64,000 nucleotides of DNA from Clostridium sp. GTDB taxonomy: Bacteria; Bacillota; Clostridia; Lachnospirales; Lachnospiraceae. A program made the translations under genes and the position numbers. Positions 14,427 to 23,278 of this stretch are shown here, piece after piece. The stretch's first letter is position 1. Each line of letters opens with the position of its first letter. Location of the stretch: positions 1 through 64,000 of the forward strand of contig JAMPFS010000007.1 of the NCBI GenBank assembly GCA_023664325.1, read 5' to 3'. Under the pieces are notes generated by a model. It had not been told where the DNA came from. It saw nothing but the letters and a program-made list of their open reading frames with translations, and searched no databases.

Positions 14427-14795
14427 ATGGATGAGCTGTTGAAACAAAAACTGGTTGAAAACGGAGTTGATGTGGAAGGCACTTTGCATCGTTTTATGGG
14501 CAATGAAGCGCTATTTATGAAATTTCTTACAAAATTTAAAGATGACCCGAATTATATGAATTTGAAAACATGCCTGGACAATGAAGATTTTGAGGAAGCG
14601 TTTAAGGCAGCGCATACGCTTAAGGGAGTAAGCGCCAATCTGGGGTTGACATCAATCATCGAGCCTGTTTCAGCACTGACAGAACTTTTAAGGGGAAAAG
14701 CGGCATCAGAGGTGGATGTGGAACAGGTGGCAGTACAAAGAGATGCGTTGGAAGAGGCATATCAGATTATAATAAGGCTGCTGGAAGAATCTTGA
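14427..14795 (+). CDS. HPt-domain phosphotransfer protein
   Basis: A 122-residue stand-alone HPt protein: a four-helix domain with phosphorylatable His63 in AAHTLKGVSANLG. ATG 14427 is preferred to GTG 14424 because AAGGAG (14412-14417) lies 9 nt upstream of it. HPt proteins shuttle phosphate between receivers, so this one could connect the hybrid kinase receiver at 16663 with the single-receiver and REC-HD-GYP proteins nearby. It stands alone between a terminator and the REC-HD-GYP gene 99 nt later. Confidence 0.9.
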   Translation: MDELLKQKLVENGVDVEGTLHRFMGNEALFMKFLTKFKDDPNYMNLKTCLDNEDFEEAFKAAHTLKGVSANLGLTSIIEPVSALTELLRGKAASEVDVEQVAVQRDALEEAYQIIIRLLEES

Positions 14796-14894
14796 CTATT
14801 TTATGGGAAAATGATAAGATTGTCATGTAAAAAAGGTGGCTTGTTGTTGTTTGTAATTGATATTACATGAATTTAGTATCAAATAGGAGGCAAA

Positions 14895-15980
14895 ATGCAA
14901 GGACAAAAAATTTTGATTGTAGATGATGAAGAGGTAAACAGAACACTGCTGGATCTTATGTTCCAGGAGGAATATGACATTATCCAGGCATGTGACGGAA
15001 GAGAGGCAATTGACCAGATTGAAAAAAATGATGATATTGTACTGGTCTTGCTGGATGTTGTGATGCCGGTGATGGATGGATTTGGTGTATTGGAATACAT
15101 GAAATCTAAGGATTTAAGTTCCTATGTTCCTGTAATCTTAATTACGAGTGAGACGGTCAGGGACAGTGAGGATAAGGCATATTCTTATGGCGTGGCTGAT
15201 GTAATCCACAAACCGTTTTATCCGGATATTGTGAAGCGCAGAGCGGGCAATATTATTGAACTGTATCAGAACAGGAACCAGATGGAGGTTCGGTTAAAGG
15301 AGCAGGAGGAGCAACTTCAGGCGCAGCACAAGAAGATTCAGGAAAATAATGAATTTATGATTGATGCCCTCAGTTCTGTGGTAGAATTCAGAAGTTCGGA
15401 AACAGGCGAACATATCCGCCGTATTAAGTATTTTACGAGGATTTTGTTAAAGTATCTGAATAAGTATTTTCCTAAGTATGAGCTTACAAAGGTACAGATA
15501 GATGAAATTGCCAGAGCTTCTGCTTTGCATGATATCGGTAAGATTGGCATACCGGATGCAATTCTGCTCAAGCCGGCACGGCTGACAACGGAAGAATTTG
15601 AAGTGATGAAGACACATACAACGATCGGCTGTGATATTCTGGAACGTTTCCGTGAGAGGCAGACGGATACCTTTTATAAATATTGTTATGAAATCTGCCG
15701 CTGGCATCATGAGAGATGGGACGGAAATGGTTATCCGGATCATCTGGTAGGTGACGAGATACCAATTAGCGCGCAGATCGTGTCAATCGCAGATGTATAT
15801 GATGCGCTGATAAGCGAGAGAGTTTATAAAAGCGTTTACAGTAATTCTGATGCATATAAGATGATTTTAGGTGGAGAGTGTGGACAGTTTTCACCGGATG
15901 TACTGGAATGTTTCCAGCTTGCAAAAGAAGATTTCTTTAATATCGTAGAAGTGATTAAGATGTTTGATTTTGCAGACTAG
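14895..15980 (+). CDS. Receiver-HD-GYP cyclic-di-GMP phosphodiesterase
   Basis: A 361-residue protein. The REC domain at 4-125 has Asp54 (VLLDVVMPVMDG) and Lys106. A coiled linker at 125-155 is followed by a full HD-GYP domain: ETGEHIRRI (about 169-177), the metal pair His212-Asp213 with Lys216 in LHDIGKIGIP, HHERWDGNGYP at 271-281, and IADVYDAL at 298-305. HD-GYP enzymes open c-di-GMP to GMP/pGpG with iron or manganese. All listed metal and GYP residues are present, in contrast to the degenerate paralogue at 6736. The ribosome site is AGGAGGC. It may be controlled by the neighbouring HPt protein or kinases (inference). Confidence 0.92.
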   Translation: MQGQKILIVDDEEVNRTLLDLMFQEEYDIIQACDGREAIDQIEKNDDIVLVLLDVVMPVMDGFGVLEYMKSKDLSSYVPVILITSETVRDSEDKAYSYGVADVIHKPFYPDIVKRRAGNIIELYQNRNQMEVRLKEQEEQLQAQHKKIQENNEFMIDALSSVVEFRSSETGEHIRRIKYFTRILLKYLNKYFPKYELTKVQIDEIARASALHDIGKIGIPDAILLKPARLTTEEFEVMKTHTTIGCDILERFRERQTDTFYKYCYEICRWHHERWDGNGYPDHLVGDEIPISAQIVSIADVYDALISERVYKSVYSNSDAYKMILGGECGQFSPDVLECFQLAKEDFFNIVEVIKMFDFAD

Positions 15981-16027
15981 GTTCGCAGCATTGCACTTAA
16001 TCTAAGATAAGAAATATAAGTTACATA

Positions 16028-16062
16028 GGGGCGGATGCCGGATTTACGGCGTTCCGTCCTTA
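16028..16062 (+). terminator. Probable intrinsic terminator after REC-HD-GYP gene
   Basis: Hairpin GGGCGGATGCCG/CGGCGTTCCGTCC with one bulge, followed by a short TTAT tract. The T-run is weak. The rest of 15981-16213 is AT-rich leader of the second CheY, with a TGaTATACT extended -10 at 16143-16151. Confidence 0.5.
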
Positions 16063-16213
16063 TCTGCATAATGAGGCTTTTAAGATAAGTGACCCGCTTT
16101 TAAAACTTCTTTGAATGCCTACTGTTTTTTTGTGGAATGTTATGATATACTTTGATAAGAATGGATTTTGCAATTTCCTGTTAAATCTAATGTAAAATAG
16201 GAGGAGATAAAAC

Positions 16214-16606
16214 ATGAAGATTTTATTGGCAGAAGATGATTTTACGACAAGAAAATTTATGATTAGTTTTTTGTCAAAATATGGTGATTGTGATGTTGTC
16301 GTAGATGGTATGGAGGCAGTGGATGCGTTTTTGATGGCAATGGAGGATGATGAGCCTTATGATTTGGTGTGCCTGGATATTATGATGCCGGTTATGGATG
16401 GCTATCAGGCATTGTTAGGGATCCGAAATCTGGAAAAAGAACATAACGTTCCCGAAGATGAGGCAGTAAAAGTAATCATGACGACTGCGCTCAATGATGA
16501 GCAGAATGTGAAGATGGCATTTGAACTGGGATGCAGTATTTATTCCGGCAAACCGATTGACCAGGACAAATTTGAACAGGCCCTGAAAAAACTTGGCCTG
16601 GCATAA
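16214..16606 (+). CDS. CheY-like single-domain response regulator, copy 2
   Basis: A 130-residue receiver with the same layout as the copy at 9704: acidic pair AEDDF, Asp55 in CLDIMMPVMDG, TTALND and SGKPID. By eye, 19 of 130 residues differ, mostly conservatively. It has its own leader and an AGGAGGAG site. It lies directly before the large hybrid kinase (57 nt), so it may be served by that kinase while copy 1 serves CheA. The duplication keeps all functional residues, which suggests both are used. Confidence 0.9.
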   Translation: MKILLAEDDFTTRKFMISFLSKYGDCDVVVDGMEAVDAFLMAMEDDEPYDLVCLDIMMPVMDGYQALLGIRNLEKEHNVPEDEAVKVIMTTALNDEQNVKMAFELGCSIYSGKPIDQDKFEQALKKLGLA

Positions 16607-16662
16607 ACCGGTATCAGGTTATCAGCAAACTCAAATCCCCAAAAATATGATGATGTGGAGGC

Positions 16663-19600
16663 ATGAACGTGAAAAAAAATGAGCTGATCTTAGATTCACT
16701 CCGGACGACAGGAATTTATGTGATAAGGGAAGATAACCATGAGGTCTTATATTATAATAAACGGATGAAAGAAATTGTACCGGGTATCAAGGAAGGCATG
16801 GTTTGCCATGAATTGTGGAACGGTAGATGTTTGAATTGTCCTTTGCCTGATATCGGAGATAAAAAGGAAGCGCATTGTGTTCATTATGAAGAGCCTTCTG
16901 GAAAAGCGGTTGAGATTACAGCCACAAGGATTTTATGGGAGGATGAGGTTCCGGCTTTTATGATAGAGACCATGCCGCAGGAGAAGGTGGCAAATTATGT
17001 GTACTATAAGGTGGTTCAGGGCAATTTAAGCACAGATCGTTTTCATATCATCAAGGCAGACGAAAAAGAAATTCAGGATATGCAGGAACATTTGGATTCC
17101 CTTTCGGCATGGTTTGAGAATATCGCATTAGATGGTTACATTTATGATGAGGATATTGAGCGGTATCGGAAATTTGTGCAGCCGGCAAGGCTTGGGCAGG
17201 AACTGCAAAATGGCACCCGGATATTGACTTGCGTCTACCGCCGCAGAGTGGGAGACGGGTTTCGGTGGCACACCCTGGAAATTGTTCCGGATTGTGACTA
17301 TACGGATGAAAATCAGACCGTCATGATTTACGTGAAGGATGTCCATGATATTTTCAGAGATGGTTTGGAGAGAGAGGAATTAAATATCCGCAATCAGGAA
17401 ATCATCAGTTCTTTGGGAGAGATGAATTTTGCTATATATGTAGTCGATCTGCAAAGTGGCGGCGTCAATATTGTGCGGACAACGGATCTGATCAGACAGA
17501 AAATAAAGAAAGAAATTTTTTTGTGGGATGATGTCTTTAACGGTCGGGGAGTCAATTACATAGCATCAGAGGATCAAAAGGAATTTGCGCATAAGTTTTC
17601 CCTCAATGCAATGTGGCAGGCGTGGAAGAATGGCGAAGAAAAACGAATGCTGGTGTGTCAGGCATTTCTGCATGGTGAATGGCATTACATCTGTGTTTCC
17701 GCTTTCTTTAAAAACAACTCGCAGCATGGAGGGTATGCGATTCTCTCCTTCCAGGATGTGGATGAACGGACAAAGAGGGAGATGGAGCGTGCCAAAAATG
17801 ACCGGAGAATCGCTGCTATTATCAAAACCAGTTACAGTATTATAAATACGGTCGATTTGGAGACCGGGATATGTGAGAGGATTTATTTGCGGGAAGGCAA
17901 TCTGGGCAGACGGTTAGAGGGCAGCTACAGTTATTATATTCAAAGAGCCCTGACGGAGTCGGTCGCAGAGAAGGATCAGGAAACCTTCAAGAATGTGTTT
18001 TTATTGGAGAACCTTCGGAAAAAGGCAGAACAGGTAAAGGATTTCAAGGAGGAGATCTGCCAGTACCAGATTAAAAGAAAGCCTGCTGTCTGGGTGGAAG
18101 AACATATTTTTTACATGAGACAGGGAAACAAAACGGTTGTGAATATATTAGGACGTGATATTACGGATGAAAAACTGGTGGAGGAGTATGCCCGCAAAGA
18201 GGTGTTGGAAAAAGTATCCATTATCAACAGTTTAAGCAGTATGTTCTTTGCAACCTATTATGTGAATTTGGAACGTGATTCGTTCAGACCGGTGCTTCAA
18301 AAAGCGGAGGTTGGCAGTACCATCGGGGAGGAGAGAAACTATACGAAGGCGATTCGGATGTATGCCGAGAATTTTGTCCATGAGGATGACCGGGAATATT
18401 ATTTGAAGTGTGTCGATTATGAGTATTTGCTTCAGACTTTAAGCGATGAACATCCGATCACTGCCTTTGAGTACCGCATGGTGCCGGACGAAAACAATAA
18501 GAGGTCGTGGATTCGCGCTTCTTTGGTGTTGGCGGAAACGACAAGCGATGGCAGACCAAAACGCGCATTGTATGTGGCGCAGGATGTGACAGAGAGCAAG
18601 CTTAGGGAGGAGCAGGAACAGAAGGCATTGCGGGAGGCATGCGAAGCTGCAAATCATGCAAACGAGGCAAAAAGCGAATTTATGTCAAGGATGAGCCATG
18701 ACATCAGGACACCGATGAATGCAATTATTGGAATGACAGCGATTGCAGGAAAGTATTTGGATGACCGGGAGCGTGTGGCAGATTGTCTGGGGAAAATTAC
18801 GGTTTCCAGCAGGCATTTGCTTTCCCTTATCAATGAAGTGCTTGATATGAGTAAGATTGAGTCGGGAAAGATAGAATTGACAGAGGAGGAGATCAATTTA
18901 CCGGATCTGATCGAGAATCTGGTAACTATGATCCGTCCATCCATACAGGGGAAGAAACAGGATTTCAATATGAGCATTACCAATGTGGAGCATGAGCATG
19001 TCATTAGTGACTCCGTGAGGCTGCAACAGATTTTTATGAATATCATGGGCAATGCAGTAAAATACACACCGGAGGGTGGCAATATTGAGATGGAGATTCA
19101 CGAGAAACCTTCCGGCATGTATGGTTATGGCTGTTACGAATTTGTCTTTCGGGATAATGGAATCGGTATGAGCAGGGAGTTTTTGGAACGGATGTTTGAA
19201 CCGTTCAGCCGCGCAGAGGATTCACGGGTCAGTAAGATTGAGGGAACCGGTTTGGGAATGACAATTGCCAGAAATATTGCCCGCAGGATGAACGGGGATA
19301 TTACCGTGGAGAGTGAGCTCGGCAAGGGAACGCAGTTTGTTGTCATGCTGACGTTGAGACTGGCAGACACGACGGCGCCTGACACAGAAAAGTTTGCAGG
19401 TCTGCCGGTGCTGGTAGTGGACGAAGATGAAGCGGATGGCGAGAAGGCATGTCTGGTTTTGGAAAATATTGGCATGAAGGGCGAATATGTTACAAATGGC
19501 AGAAAAGCGGTCGAACGCATATGGGAACAGCATCAGGCTGGCGAGGACTATTTTGCTGTGATTTTAGCATGGAAAATGTCGGAAATGGATGGAATGGATA

Positions 19601-20214
19601 CAGCCCATACCATCCGGGAAAAGGTTGGCAGGGATCTTCCGATTATTATTCTGACAGCCTACGATTGGAGTGATGTGGAGGAGGAAGCGAATGGAATCGG
19701 TGTGAATGGGTTCATATCAAAACCGCTGTTTAAATCCCGCCTGATCTATCTGCTGAATCAGATGATGGAAAACGGCAGGGAACAGCAGCAGACGGAAACG
19801 GACTTCTTTGCCACAGCAGACCTCAAAGGAAAACGACTTTTATTAGCTGAGGATAATGAGTTAAACCGGGAAATCGCGGAAGAAATTTTAAGCCAGACCG
19901 GTGTGGAGATGGACAGTGTGGAGAATGGAAAAGAGGCAGTGGAGCAGTTTGAGAAAATGGGCGAAAACTATTATGATATCATACTGATGGATGTCCAGAT
20001 GCCTTTTATGAACGGATATGAAGCCACCGCTGCCATTCGGAAGCTTCCGCGCAGGGATGCTGCCACAATTCCGATTATTGCCATGACTGCGAATGCCTTT
20101 GCGGAGGATATACAGCAGAGTAAGATGGCGGGCATGAATGAGCATCTTATGAAACCAATTGATGTGAAGCAGCTTATGAAGTGCCTGCAAACCTGGCTTG
20201 GCAAAAAGGGCTGA
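16663..20214 (+). CDS. Large multi-PAS hybrid histidine kinase with two receivers
   Basis: A 1183-residue cytoplasmic protein. The N-terminal PAS-like module has a Cys cluster (C48, C56, C59 in CHELWNGRCLNCP) that could bind metal or sense redox state. Several more PAS-like regions run to about 655; repeated 'I.GRDITDEK' and 'YVAQDVTESK' ends mark their C-terminal strands. HisKA has His679 (MSHDIRTPMNA). HATPase covers about 795-895 (NIMGNAVKYTPEGG, DNGIGM, EGTGLGM). REC1 at about 905-1025 has Ala969 where the phospho-Asp should be (VILAWKMSEMDG). REC2 at about 1048-1170 is intact with Asp1110 (ILMDVQMPFMNG). Phosphate should go to REC2 only. GGAGG lies only 1 nt before ATG 16663, so GTG 16669 may be the true start. 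A weak terminator follows. Confidence 0.88.
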   Translation: MNVKKNELILDSLRTTGIYVIREDNHEVLYYNKRMKEIVPGIKEGMVCHELWNGRCLNCPLPDIGDKKEAHCVHYEEPSGKAVEITATRILWEDEVPAFMIETMPQEKVANYVYYKVVQGNLSTDRFHIIKADEKEIQDMQEHLDSLSAWFENIALDGYIYDEDIERYRKFVQPARLGQELQNGTRILTCVYRRRVGDGFRWHTLEIVPDCDYTDENQTVMIYVKDVHDIFRDGLEREELNIRNQEIISSLGEMNFAIYVVDLQSGGVNIVRTTDLIRQKIKKEIFLWDDVFNGRGVNYIASEDQKEFAHKFSLNAMWQAWKNGEEKRMLVCQAFLHGEWHYICVSAFFKNNSQHGGYAILSFQDVDERTKREMERAKNDRRIAAIIKTSYSIINTVDLETGICERIYLREGNLGRRLEGSYSYYIQRALTESVAEKDQETFKNVFLLENLRKKAEQVKDFKEEICQYQIKRKPAVWVEEHIFYMRQGNKTVVNILGRDITDEKLVEEYARKEVLEKVSIINSLSSMFFATYYVNLERDSFRPVLQKAEVGSTIGEERNYTKAIRMYAENFVHEDDREYYLKCVDYEYLLQTLSDEHPITAFEYRMVPDENNKRSWIRASLVLAETTSDGRPKRALYVAQDVTESKLREEQEQKALREACEAANHANEAKSEFMSRMSHDIRTPMNAIIGMTAIAGKYLDDRERVADCLGKITVSSRHLLSLINEVLDMSKIESGKIELTEEEINLPDLIENLVTMIRPSIQGKKQDFNMSITNVEHEHVISDSVRLQQIFMNIMGNAVKYTPEGGNIEMEIHEKPSGMYGYGCYEFVFRDNGIGMSREFLERMFEPFSRAEDSRVSKIEGTGLGMTIARNIARRMNGDITVESELGKGTQFVVMLTLRLADTTAPDTEKFAGLPVLVVDEDEADGEKACLVLENIGMKGEYVTNGRKAVERIWEQHQAGEDYFAVILAWKMSEMDGMDTAHTIREKVGRDLPIIILTAYDWSDVEEEANGIGVNGFISKPLFKSRLIYLLNQMMENGREQQQTETDFFATADLKGKRLLLAEDNELNREIAEEILSQTGVEMDSVENGKEAVEQFEKMGENYYDIILMDVQMPFMNGYEATAAIRKLPRRDAATIPIIAMTANAFAEDIQQSKMAGMNEHLMKPIDVKQLMKCLQTWLGKKG

Positions 20215-20270
20215 TTACATAGGGAACATATGATATTTATGGTAATTGAATTGCAAAGTTTTGTGCATCA

Positions 20271-20317
20271 GGTGGAGCGAAAGGAGCTGTTTTTTAAATA
20301 GCTTTTTCGTTCCGCCT
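20271..20317 (+). terminator. Probable terminator after the hybrid kinase
   Basis: An 18-nt arm GGTGGAGCGAAAGGAGCT pairs with AGCTTTTTCGTTCCGCC, the differences being mostly G-U pairs. A T-rich loop and 3' arm are present but there is no long T tail. The rest of 20215-20443 has no gene. Confidence 0.5.
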
Positions 20318-20443
20318 TCTCTGATTGAAAAAAATGCAGGATATCAAAAATAAAAAAAGGAATTTTACATTTGATGTCGTATAGTAAAGAATGGGCAGAA
20401 AAAAATTGCTTTTATGTGAGAAAAGATACAATAGAAGGGATAA

Positions 20444-21451
20444 ATGATGAATATTCGGGAAAAGCTAGAGGCGTGGGAACACGATTATTTATGCGAGTAT
20501 GCTGCATTTTCAGACCAGTCAAAGGGCAGGGATGTAGAGGAAACAATGTGTGACGTGAGAACGATATATCAAAGAGACCGTGACCGGATTCTGCACAGCA
20601 AGTCTTTCCGCAGATTGAAGCAGAAGACACAGGTTTTTCTGTCACCGGAGGGAGATCACTACCGAACCCGGCTGACACATACGTTAGAGGTGGCTCAGAC
20701 TGCGAGAACGATAGCGAGGGCTTTGCGGTTGAATGAAGAACTGACAGAGGCAATCGCACTGGGTCATGATTTGGGTCATACCCCATTTGGACATGCCGGG
20801 GAACGGGCGCTGAATGAAGTGTGTTCCAGAGGATTTAAGCACAATGAGCAGAGTATCCGTGTGGTCGAAAAGCTGGAAAAAAAAGGCAAAGGACTGAATT
20901 TGACAGTGGAAGTCCGTGATGGTATTTTGAATCATAAGACAACAGGCAGTCCGTCTACATTAGAGGGCAAAATTGTTCAGATAGCGGACAAGATTGCATA
21001 TATTAACCATGATATTGATGATGCGATCAGGGGAGGCATTTTGTCAGAGAGTGATTTGCCTGCCGATTGTACGCAAAGGCTTGGAACCCGGACAAGAGAC
21101 CGTTTGAATACCATCATCCATGATGTGATTGCCAGCAGTGAAGGCAAGGGTGATATTGTCTGTTCGGCAGAAATCCGTCAGGCTATGACAGGACTTCGGA
21201 GCTTTTTGTTTGACACGGTATATACGAATCCCGTGGCAAAGGGTGAGGAAGGCAAAGCAAAACGTATGCTTCAGGAGCTTTTTGGATATTATAACAGCCA
21301 TCCGGAGATGATGCCGGAGGAATTTATTGCCATGATAGATGCCGGTGAGGAACGGGAGTTTGTAGTATGTGATTATATTGCAGGGATGACAGATAATTAT
21401 GCAGTCCTGAAATTCCAGGAGGCATTTGAGCCAAGTGGATGGAAGAGGTGA
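20444..21451 (+). CDS. dgt: Deoxyguanosinetriphosphate triphosphohydrolase-like protein (HD)
   Basis: A 335-residue HD-superfamily dNTPase. RTIYQRDRDRILHSKSFRRLKQKTQVF is the characteristic N-terminal helix. Metal ligands are His in RLTHTLEVAQ, the HD pair in ALGHDLGHTPFGHAGERALN, and a late Asp in VQIADKIAYINHDIDDA. It hydrolyses dGTP or other dNTPs to deoxynucleoside and triphosphate, controlling dNTP pools. ATG 20444 and ATG 20447 both fit the AGAAGGG site. The stop is 4 nt before the dnaG start, an arrangement widespread in Clostridia. Confidence 0.93.
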   Translation: MMNIREKLEAWEHDYLCEYAAFSDQSKGRDVEETMCDVRTIYQRDRDRILHSKSFRRLKQKTQVFLSPEGDHYRTRLTHTLEVAQTARTIARALRLNEELTEAIALGHDLGHTPFGHAGERALNEVCSRGFKHNEQSIRVVEKLEKKGKGLNLTVEVRDGILNHKTTGSPSTLEGKIVQIADKIAYINHDIDDAIRGGILSESDLPADCTQRLGTRTRDRLNTIIHDVIASSEGKGDIVCSAEIRQAMTGLRSFLFDTVYTNPVAKGEEGKAKRMLQELFGYYNSHPEMMPEEFIAMIDAGEEREFVVCDYIAGMTDNYAVLKFQEAFEPSGWKR

Positions 21452-21455
21452 GTAG

Positions 21456-23231
21456 GTGTATTATGCAGATGAAGTAATTGAAGAAGTCCGCTCACGGAAT
21501 GATATCGTGGATGTGATAGGAACTTATGTAAACCTTAAGAAAAAGGGAAATACCTATTCTGCATGCTGTCCATTCCATCATGAGAAGACGCCGTCTTTCC
21601 ATGTGAGCAGAGAAAAACAAATGTATCACTGTTTCGGCTGTGGCGTCGGCGGCAATGTATATACATTTATGATGGAGCATGAGAATTTCAGTTTTCCGGA
21701 AGCGGTGGAATCTTTAGCTGAGCGGGCAGGCGTTAAGCTTCCTGAACAGAGTATGTCGCCGGAGGCAAAGCAGCAGGCAGATATAAGGAACCGGATCAAG
21801 GATATGAATAAGCTTGCAGCGGGATATTTTCACTATTTGCTAAAGAGTGAGCGTGGCAAAAAGGCAATGGTATATCTGAAAAAACGTGGGCTTTTGGATG
21901 AAACAATTGTAAAGTTTGGATTGGGATATTCTGATGTGTACCGGGATGATTTGTATCAGTATATGAAGAGTAAAGGGTATTCAGATGATGACCTGAAGGA
22001 TTCCGGTCTGGTACGGTTTGATGAGAAACATGGCGGTTCTGATAAATTCTGGAACCGGGCAATGTTTCCGATTATAGATGTGAATAACCGGGTGATTGGA
22101 TTTGGCGGCCGTGTCATGGGTGATGGCGAGCCCAAGTACTTGAATACGCAGGAGACTCCCGTGTTTGATAAGAGCAGGAATTTGTACGGATTGAACCTGG
22201 CGAAAAAGAGCAAACGGAGTGGAATTATTTTTTGTGAGGGCTATATGGATGTGATATCCATGCACCAGGCAGGATTTGACAATGCGGTCGCGTCTTTAGG
22301 CACTGCCCTGACAGTCGGGCAGGTCAATCTGATTAAGAGGTATACCGATCATGTATATCTTGCCTATGACAGCGATGGGGCAGGAACAAAGGCTGCGCTT
22401 CGGGCATTAGAGATTATGCGTGAGTTTGAAATGCCGGCAAGAGTGATATCCTTAAAGCCGTATAAAGACCCGGATGAGTTGATCCAGGCAGAGGGACAGG
22501 AGGAATTTGAGCGGCGGATTGGGAATGCTGTAAGTGGAACCATGTTTGAAATTCAGATTTTGGCGAATAATTATAACCAGGATGATCCCCAGGAGCGCAC
22601 CCAGTTTCAAAAGGAGGCAGCGAGGAGGCTGTCGCTTATCTTAGATCCGTTAGAACGTGGGAATTATACAGAAAGCGTTGCCCGGACATATAACATAGAT
22701 GCAAAAAGCCTGAAGGAAGCAGTGACACAGTATGGAATTGCAGGCTCCAAAACGGTGGATCTATCCGCATTTCAAAGGCGGCGGGAGAGAAAATCTCCGG
22801 ATGATGAGAAGGCGGACAGGCAGTTAAAGGCGGAGCGGCTTCTGATTACATGGATGATAAATGAAAATTCTTTGTTTGATACATTAAAAGAGATTATCCG
22901 CCCGGAGGATTTCTTTGAACCGGTTTATCATGATGTTGTATCCGAATTGTACACACAATATGAGCAGGAGGGCAGGGTGGCGCCGGCAGCAATTATGGAT
23001 CATTATCAAAGCAGGGAAGAGCATGAAAAGGTATCCGCCATCATGCAGCAGGGATTTGATATGGAGATTGCAAAGGGTGAGAAGTCAAAGACGGTTACGG
23101 ATCTGGTAAAGGGCATCAAACGCAGGAGCTTAGAACACCAGATTGCGGAAGCAAAGGGCAATCTGGAAAAGGCAGGGCAGTTGATGATGGCAAAAGCAAA
23201 GATTGATAAAATTAAAATAAACATTGATTAA
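21456..23231 (+). CDS. dnaG: DNA primase DnaG
   Basis: A 591-residue primase that makes RNA primers at the replication fork with DnaB helicase. The zinc-binding domain uses CCPFHHEKTPSFHVS and YHCFGCGVGGN (about 37-66). The core runs through FGGRVMGDGEPKYLNT and YLAYDSDGAGTKAALRA (TOPRIM, with the metal-binding DSDG), and a C-terminal helicase-binding domain follows from about 440. It starts at GTG 21456 with GAAGAGGTGAG just before it. It lies in the classical macromolecular synthesis order before rpoD. Confidence 0.96.
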   Translation: MYYADEVIEEVRSRNDIVDVIGTYVNLKKKGNTYSACCPFHHEKTPSFHVSREKQMYHCFGCGVGGNVYTFMMEHENFSFPEAVESLAERAGVKLPEQSMSPEAKQQADIRNRIKDMNKLAAGYFHYLLKSERGKKAMVYLKKRGLLDETIVKFGLGYSDVYRDDLYQYMKSKGYSDDDLKDSGLVRFDEKHGGSDKFWNRAMFPIIDVNNRVIGFGGRVMGDGEPKYLNTQETPVFDKSRNLYGLNLAKKSKRSGIIFCEGYMDVISMHQAGFDNAVASLGTALTVGQVNLIKRYTDHVYLAYDSDGAGTKAALRALEIMREFEMPARVISLKPYKDPDELIQAEGQEEFERRIGNAVSGTMFEIQILANNYNQDDPQERTQFQKEAARRLSLILDPLERGNYTESVARTYNIDAKSLKEAVTQYGIAGSKTVDLSAFQRRRERKSPDDEKADRQLKAERLLITWMINENSLFDTLKEIIRPEDFFEPVYHDVVSELYTQYEQEGRVAPAAIMDHYQSREEHEKVSAIMQQGFDMEIAKGEKSKTVTDLVKGIKRRSLEHQIAEAKGNLEKAGQLMMAKAKIDKIKINID

Positions 23232-23278
23232 AAGAGAAAGATAAAGGCTTAAAATAGCAATTGAGGAAGGATGGAACG

